From Arthrobotrys musiformis (taxonomy: Eukaryota > Ascomycota > Orbiliomycetes > Orbiliales > Orbiliaceae): a DNA stretch of 64,000 nucleotides. The notes under the pieces were generated by a model that was given only the letters and a program-made list of their open reading frames with translations, ran no database searches and was not told the origin of the DNA. Location of the stretch: assembly GCA_036971715.1 (NCBI GenBank), contig JAVHJL010000002.1, forward strand, positions 4,806,501 through 4,870,500, given 5' to 3'. Made by a program: the position numbers and the translations under genes. Positions 57,772 to 64,000 of this stretch are shown piece by piece; position 1 is the stretch's first letter; the number at the start of each line of letters is the position of its first letter.

Positions 57772-58989
57772 CTATGCAACTTTGCGGCCAACATTGCCGA
57801 CTCCCTTGCCAACGACTCCCAAGCTGATAAGCTTCCCCTCATCCATACCACCCATACCCGCACCGGCAAGGCCTTCGCTACCACTCCACTCTTTCACCAG
57901 GACCTCTCCACATCCGAAAGCTTTCCAATCTCTCAGATGCCCGACGAATTCTTCCTCGACGACACCTTTCCCGATAACAATTCTGCCAACATCTTCGCTA
58001 CCCATCATCATCAGGCTGAGAACTGTTTTGACACCGATTCTTTGCACACATCCACCCTTCTTGATCTCCTCAACAAGCCTCAAGGCACATCCTCTACCAA
58101 TTTCTTCGGGAGTCCTGATAACCTCGGTACTGCTGCCCCAATCCGCGCTGTATATACAGTCTGTACTGCTTGTAGCCACGAGACTCATCCCAAACCCCGG
58201 TGTACCCCTCTTCCCACCCTCCGTAGCCGGTGCGTGGCTCACAACCTCGGAGTATATATAAATATCATTGATAAACTGATTCAACACCTCTCTCGCGGCA
58301 TGAATCATACGCTGATTATTCCCCGCGCTAACACCAAGCGTATAACTAACGCCACGGATCCGCTTTATCCTCCCAGGGTTCCGAAGATGTAAAGTAGGCG
58401 GTAACCTGATCTGATGTCCAAACTGCAACGTAACCTCCCCACCACCACCTGGCGAACAAGAGCGCTTGTTGATCCTGCATTCAAGCTTTGCAATGATGTT
58501 GAAGTGAGAATATAACGGCAATATCGCGGTACGGAATGTATCGACGCTGTAATCCTGTTCCGTGGACGCAGTTACGCACCCAGGTCCCGAGAATACAACG
58601 TGGAACGGCGATTTGGAGAAAGGCGCTAGAATGCATGTCGGTTCGAGGAAGTATGTTACACCCCTAGTTGAAGATTCGGCGGAAATGACATGTTTGATGA
58701 CCTTGGAGGCCGATGAAGTTGCAGAATTGGGAGATGGGGTGTGACCGATCAGACCTGGTTTGTAGAGCAATGTCGTACCTGTTTCGGAGATTTGGAAGAC
58801 ACCACCATTGGTCAAGGAGGATAGCAAGCGGAGAAACGAGACTTCGTGTGGGAGAAGACCCGGTGTGAGGGAGTTCGATCGGATGGAGGTGATTCTGATA
58901 GGCTTTCCAGTCAATGTCGCTTGGACGAGACGGTGGCGGAATGATGTGCTGGATGTGAATGTGAGCGTCTGCGGAGTAGACGACATCAT
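57772..58989 (-). CDS. RCL1: Rcl1, RNA 3'-phosphate cyclase-like pre-rRNA processing factor
   Basis: 405 aa from ATG at 58989 (a second ATG is the next codon; an in-frame TTG two codons upstream is ignored). The family pattern is clear: FRHRLVQATLTGKPIRI near the N-terminus, PGLLPHEVSFLRLL, NGGVFQISETGTTLLYKPG, the central VTYFLEPTCILAPFSKSPF, the GGGGEVTLQF segment (about 182-191), RIKRIRGVSYTLGVS, and AREVLNQFINDIYIY. Rcl1 acts in the nucleolus with Bms1 in the U3 small-subunit processome, needed for cleavage at A2 in 18S rRNA maturation. Rcl1 proteins lack the adenylation His of true cyclases, so this should be non-cyclase. The length is close to the usual 370-400. The C-terminal tail is Gly/Val-rich. 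Confidence 0.9.
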   Translation of the reverse strand: MMSSTPQTLTFTSSTSFRHRLVQATLTGKPIRITSIRSNSLTPGLLPHEVSFLRLLSSLTNGGVFQISETGTTLLYKPGLIGHTPSPNSATSSASKVIKHVISAESSTRGVTYFLEPTCILAPFSKSPFHVVFSGPGCVTASTEQDYSVDTFRTAILPLYSHFNIIAKLECRINKRSCSPGGGGEVTLQFGHQIRLPPTLHLRNPGRIKRIRGVSYTLGVSAGNNQRMIHAAREVLNQFINDIYIYSEVVSHAPATEGGKRGTPGFGMSLVATSSTDCIYSADWGSSTEVIRTPEEIGRGCALRLVEEIKKGGCVQRIGVKTVLSLMMMGSEDVGRIVIGKGVVEEEFVGHLRDWKAFGCGEVLVKEWSGSEGLAGAGMGGMDEGKLISLGVVGKGVGNVGRKVA

Positions 58990-59750
58990 GGGCAAATATT
59001 CTGTGGGTTTATGATGGCGCGACCGCTTTCCGGGGCGATTTGAGTGCGCGCGACGAAGTGGCGGCGGATTAGCGTCGAGTTTGATGTCTCGAGATGTTTC
59101 GTCTATCGAACCAAAAAATTTCGAAGCTCAAATTTTGGTGGAAAGAATTTAGCTGCCTTTCAGATGACTAAGCTTGTTGTATTTTCCGCGGACAACACGG
59201 AATATCTGTTCGAGCGGCAACGTGTGTGTTCTGTTTTACCAGCCGAGTCATTGCAAGGCTGTGATATTTGGGCTTCCGTCGCTAAGTACCACCCAAAGGT
59301 CCTTTAAATTAGAAGCCAGAGTGCCTCGAGGCCGCAGGAGGCAGAAGGTTGAATTTGATATGTGGAATATATAAAACTTGATTTATTAACCTCAGCTACC
59401 TATGTATCATTAAATCCTGCTAAATATCTAAATACTTATATATACTATCATACACACTGCGAATTGAATCAAAGGGGAAGACTAGCTAGGCTAAAGAAAC
59501 GAATGGTAAAAGAGGACTTCTATACACAACCCAGTGCAGGACAATAGCGGGCTAATATATAGTTTAAAGAAGGTAAGGTAAACAATGTCAAAGGTAAAAG
59601 CAGAAAGTATGTACTCTACTCAGGTAGTACTTCAACGACCGGGGCGCCATATCCAAACGATGGTAAATAAGTTGTAATAATGCGATTTAATATCTGAAAA
59701 GGTGAAAATGATTAAAACGAATGTATCAGAAGTTCCCCGAAACACCTAAC
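58990..59750. other. Intergenic region
   Basis: About 760 bp: the RCL1 promoter, then the 3' flank of the NACHT gene. The AT-rich second half has no supported frame. Confidence 0.5.
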
Positions 59751-62700
59751 TCAAGCGTATCGCATGTATGGAGGTGGAGGCTCGCTAGGGGTATATTCAT
59801 TATCATGCGAGTACCCAGATGGGCCGTAATACTCCTGCATAGGGTACGGCTGTTGTTGATGGTGCTGTTGCGGATGTTGTGGGCGCGAAGAAGATGGGGC
59901 GAATTGCTGACGCTGCTGTCCTGTTGCCTGTTGCCGGGCCGGATTTGGAGGCCCAAAGGCCGAATGCGAAAGTTGAGGAGTCTCTTGCGGCGAATACGGC
60001 TGCGATGACGGTCCCCAGCTACTGCATGGCTCGTCCCGCACTGGATAATGGTATTGCAATGGTATCGCACTCGTAGCGCTAACGTTGGCGATAGCAATAG
60101 CGCTAGTGATAGCACCGAATGTTGCCCCCGCAGAGCTTCGTCGGATCTCGTTATTTGTAAGCGGAAAGGTGCTCCTAGCAGATGATCTTCTTTGGACTCC
60201 TTGTTCCACTTCTTCTCGTGTGCGACGCTGGGGACTCCTCGATGATTCCTCGCGAGAGCCGCTGGTGAGAGAGGTAAGAAGATTGCCAATGCGTCGGGGG
60301 CTCCTACTCCGAGGTCTCCGGGTATCCGCTCCAGATGGGGGGAGGTCGTCTTGGTAGCTGGTTACTTGTATCACTGGCGAGCCGTAGGTGACTGAACGCG
60401 GCCGGGTTTGAACCTGGGGCCTAGCTAGCAGGTTTCTAGAACTAGCGTGTGCTTTGAGGCCCTCGAGCCGGGCGGTGACGGCTTGGAGAGAGTCTCTCCA
60501 TCTAGGGTGGACCGCAACCACGCTCCTCAGCCAGTCCAAAAGTTCGGGGCAGCTGTTGATGAATGTCCTGGAAAAGCCAGAATCAAACATTTGGCCGGCC
60601 TCGACCCATGTCACAGCGTTTGTAGAGAGGAAGAAAGTTATCAACGCCGAAACTAATTCAGACCCATCCTCAGTCGTCACATCGCTGACCTTCAACAAAT
60701 GATGAACCAGGTGCTGAGATGAGTACTCAAGGCAGCGATATTTCGTGCGAAGATAAGCCTTAGCCGCACCAGCCTCCGAGCTATGGATTGCGGTGTGTTG
60801 ATACGCCTCGGAGTTTAGAGAGTCCTGGAATTGAGGCGAAGACAGATATCGAACACAACTGAGCGCTAGTCGGGTGGGGCCATCGGTCAGTTGGAATTGT
60901 GGATTTTCTTCCATGCTGGTCAAGAGGACATAGTCGGCGAGGCGGTGGTGGAACAACTCGAACTTCCCATCCAATGTAGGGAAAATCAAGAACTCAGTAC
61001 CGAACCGAAGAAGGAATCGCGACCTATCAATCCGCCGGTGTTCGTAGTCTAAGAATGAACCGTCTGACCCGAAAAGCCGGCCAAATGGGAATGATCCAAC
61101 CGACAACGGCTCCATGCAGAATATCGTCCACTCGAGGACCTCAAGCATAAGCCGCCGCTTCGACTCCGGCTTCTGCCAAATCTTCCACAGTTCTTGTTTC
61201 ACCAAAATTTTGATCTCCAGCGGAATGGTAGTAATTGTTTCCCAAAACCTGCCCTGGGCTTGTGCGACCTTGAGGTCAGAGAGTAGAGCTGACGCCCAGA
61301 GAAAGTTGCCATCGGACGCAGCGATAACCTTCGCAACAGCTTCGGTAAATCTTTCGGACGTCCTGTGGAATCCTTCAATCTTGCTGAGTTCGTCCTCAAC
61401 GAAATGCCTCAGATCGGCGGAGTAAACGCCCTGTTGGGGCGTAAGTCGGATTACAGGATAAAGACCATCAGGATCGAAAGCGTCCGGTCGCATCCGAGAA
61501 GAAATTAGTATCCGGGTTGTCCCATCTGCGACTGTGGGGAGGCCTAAGATTGCTTCGAGAACTTCGGAAGGCTGAAAGCATTCGTCGATTCCATCAACCA
61601 CGAGGTACGTCTTTCGGTTTTTCAACACTTCTCCAAGAAACTCGACCGCCTGGTCGAATGTCGGTATTTGCGATCCATATTTGTCGTAAACGTTCCATCC
61701 TTGAGGGGCTTGGCCACCGGAAACTGGGTGTGACCGAAAAATCTGGAACGCAAGGCTCTTGATGAAGTCAATTGCTTGAGGGGCTGGGTTGAGTTTATTG
61801 GCTCTCTTTCCGAATATATAGGCGAAGGATAGCTTTTGCGAGTAGCAATGAGTTTCGACAGCTTGAAGTATTAGAGAAGTTGCTACACTCTTCCCGACCC
61901 CGGGTCGATCGCATAGCCATAGTATAGCTGAATCGGGACTGTTAGATTTCACCCATCTCGTAAACTGCCCGTCGACGGTCACAAGCCATTCAAACGTCCG
62001 GTCCGTCCTAACTTTCTGTAATTGCAGGCGTTCCAATTGAAAGTCGATAGGTGTCAACCACTGGCGAAGGAGATCTACGGAAAAGTTAGCGTTTGCTTCG
62101 ACCCAGAGACAGCTTACGCAAAAGGTATCTTGAACCAACTTGGATAATCTAGGGGGACTGAGGCGAACATCGCTAAGTTCGCATCTGTCGGCATTGACGA
62201 CTGTCGATGTATTGGCGAGAATCCGGAGAACGCAGCGGATTGGGGGCCTGTCGCAACTGGAGTCGGAGGGAAGAATTCACCCCCACCCCCAGAGCTCCTT
62301 GGTCTTTCTCCCCACGATGCTTCCCATGTCGTATCAATAGATGCACGACGTTCGTTTCCAACACGATTCAAATCTGAACTTGAGTATGAGTGTCGTCGTT
62401 CTCCGCCGAATGGTAAATATCCATGGGGCAAAATTATTGGCGTACCAGATTGAGGGGAAGATACACTAGAAAAACTCATACCGCGACTTCCTGTGATGAA
62501 TTAGTTTAGCATCGCCCGGCTTCAACAATACGACAGCAATACCTCCTCCCTCAAAAAAAAGGAAAAAAGAATTTAAAAAAACAAAATGTGTATAATATTA
62601 ACAATGAAGAAAGAAAGGTGGAGTGGAGTTCATGATCATACGAACAATCGTGAAAGGATCGGAAAAGGATCGGGGTTGTAGCTTATAATATCTCCACACT

Positions 62701-62869
62701 TACCATGGGATGAATGATTAGAAAGCAAAGGCCTCGAATTCGGGCTCCTTGACCCGGCCGCAGTTCCCACTGGAGATATTGGCGATACATTATTGTATTC
62801 GCGCATGCGAAAATAGTGATCTGTGGCTGAAGAAGGACTCGGCCCCCAAGTCTGTTGCCGAACAGCCAT
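59751..62869 (-). CDS. NACHT (STAND-type) NTPase, three exons
   Basis: Minus-strand exons 62869-62704, 62490-62140 and 62074-59751 give 946 aa. Intron 1 (213 nt) is GTAAGT...ATCACAG; intron 2 (65 nt) uses a rare GTTGGT donor and a CGTAG acceptor after GCTAAC, the only pairing that keeps the frame. Residues 1-170 are Ser/Pro/Gly-rich, without HET, HeLo or lipase effector. LLRQWLTPIDF (about 174) leads to the NACHT domain: Walker A LWLCDRPGVGKS (about 224-235) and Walker B TYLVVDGIDE (about 328-337), then a DGNFLWASALLSDL helix. No ankyrin, WD40 or TPR repeat follows. The tail (about 740-946) is SR- and Pro/Gln-rich and ends in PPPPYMRYA. Fungal NACHT proteins are NLR-like sensors in non-self recognition; here effector and sensor are not visible. 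Confidence 0.75.
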
Positions 62870-64000
62870 ATTCTCAGCACGGGTTCCCTGCAACGCCGGC
62901 TAGGAGTTTGAAAGATAAAAGAATTCGGCAGTTTGCCCCGATTTTATAAATTCACTGTGCAGTGATCTGGTGAGAATCCAAAATTGGAACTCGTGGTTTT
63001 CATTAGGTCTCGTATTACGAGACAGGCTGAAGTTGGTAGAATGTAAGTTAGCATGTGCATGCTGATAATCAATCGTGAGAAGAAAAAGGTTGTAACAGCT
63101 CACAGGAAAACGCCTTATGAAACTAATTGAAGGGACCCGTTCAACGTTTGGGGCGGGAGGGTTGCTTACCTTAATTACTATGTGCACCTGTGGGGAGAGT
63201 ATTGTGTGCTTTGGGTAAATCTTTTTTCGACTCCAAGGAAGGGTTTGCAATGGGGCGACAGAGCTAGAGTTGATATTTGGCACATAGGATACAACCGCCG
63301 GTCAAAAGAGCAGGGCATAAGAGATATAAGTTAAGAGCAAGAAAGATATCTCGAATTCCAGCGTCCAGGGTCGACAGAAGATAGTCAGGACCAGGAGAGG
63401 TATGAGAGCCGGGAACGATCACGAGGGCGTTTCCGAGAACATGCACCAGCTCGCCTGCAGACCCCCTCCTTCCAGGAGCCACGATCCTGGATGATGATAG
63501 ATCGACCGACAAGCTTGCCCGTTTCTGCGTTTCATTGAACCGCGCTAAAATGAATAGGAGGCGGGCCCTGGGTTTGTGCCAAGCAAGCAGTCCTCTTTTC
63601 GGTTGAAGTTGTCAAAAACGAGACCTCGCGCAGCAGCCCGCAGAGAGGGATAACGGAAGGTGCAAAGCGAACTTGGGCGCAATGGGCCACTGCACGGTTT
63701 GTTCGATATTTAGTGGTTGGACTGTGGCTGATGTAATTCCGCTTGGGATTTGGAATTCTCATTTAGCGACCGCCCTCGCGACTTCTCATGCATGCAAGGG
63801 TGCAGTTGGCAGCATATACGGCAGAACATGTCGAAGCTGCCACCGTCCGGGTCTTCATTGGCACGGTTTTGATGCGGTTCCAGTTGCACTTCTCGATTTC
63901 GACATCTTGACTCGCGTGGAGTGTCTGCTCCCGCCGAAGCTCACTTGTGCATGCAGTTGTGGTCAAACTCTGTCGACATGTCGCGACGGAGCAAGTTCCG
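62870..64000. other. Upstream region of the NACHT gene and window edge
   Basis: Contains the probable promoter/leader of the NACHT gene. CT-rich blocks are seen on the minus strand at about 63300-63520. At 63710-63880 the minus strand has a Cys/His-rich frame (FDMFCRICCQLHPCMH) that ends in a TAA near 63710; a short ATG frame (MSTEFDHNCMHK) lies upstream at about 63980. It might be exons of a gene cut off by the window edge. Confidence 0.4.

Noticed and set aside
57670..58392. A 240-codon plus-strand frame
   Set aside because: It is antisense to RCL1 and contains no family motif.
1..64000. tRNA or rRNA genes
   Set aside because: A visual search for TPsiC-like boxes (GGTTCGAATCC types) with a matching A-box and acceptor stem gave no consistent candidate.

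Overview
The window is nuclear DNA of a filamentous ascomycete (Pezizomycotina). The evidence is short spliceosomal introns (about 57-170 nt, GTANGN...CTAAC/CTGAC...YAG), pyrimidine-rich leaders before start codons, and families typical of these fungi: F-box proteins, a DUF7580 protein, an N-terminal-helical/C2H2 protein, a NACHT NTPase, a DUF3455 secreted protein, an NRPS-like A-T-R reductase, EthD and BBE-type oxidoreductases. No finer placement can be justified by eye. Gene density is low (about 20 genes in 64 kb) with long AT-rich intergenic stretches.

Layout. 0-10 kb: a basic two-exon protein (1095-2308), a G-run minisatellite (2396-3110), a small unknown protein (4753-5235), a basic disordered nuclear-type protein (7191-8168), then a polypyrimidine repeat block ending in an A29 tract. 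10-18.4 kb: an accessory cluster of a two-exon F-box protein (+), a five-exon DUF7580 protein (-) and a four-exon C2H2 protein (+); the last two are divergent. 18.4-28.7 kb: mostly empty apart from a two-exon secreted DUF3455 protein (21987-22751). 28.7-43.7 kb: an F-box-like protein, a single-exon A-T-R NRPS-like reductase (-), a two-exon EthD protein (-) and a four-exon BBE-like FAD oxidoreductase (+). The last three could form a loose biosynthetic locus.

43.7-64 kb mixes conserved housekeeping and accessory genes: an Rqt4/TRIP4-like ribosome-quality-control factor, a Cys-rich basic protein, a secreted Ser/Thr-repeat protein, a small unknown protein, an F-box protein with an acidic tail, an unknown Pro/Ser-rich protein, a three-exon secreted single-pass membrane protein, the pre-rRNA processing factor Rcl1, and a three-exon NACHT STAND-type NTPase with a Pro/Gln-rich tail ending in a PY motif. 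Splice models were built by hand from reading-frame continuity and donor/branch/acceptor signals. No tRNA, rRNA, CRISPR array or intact transposon was recognised.
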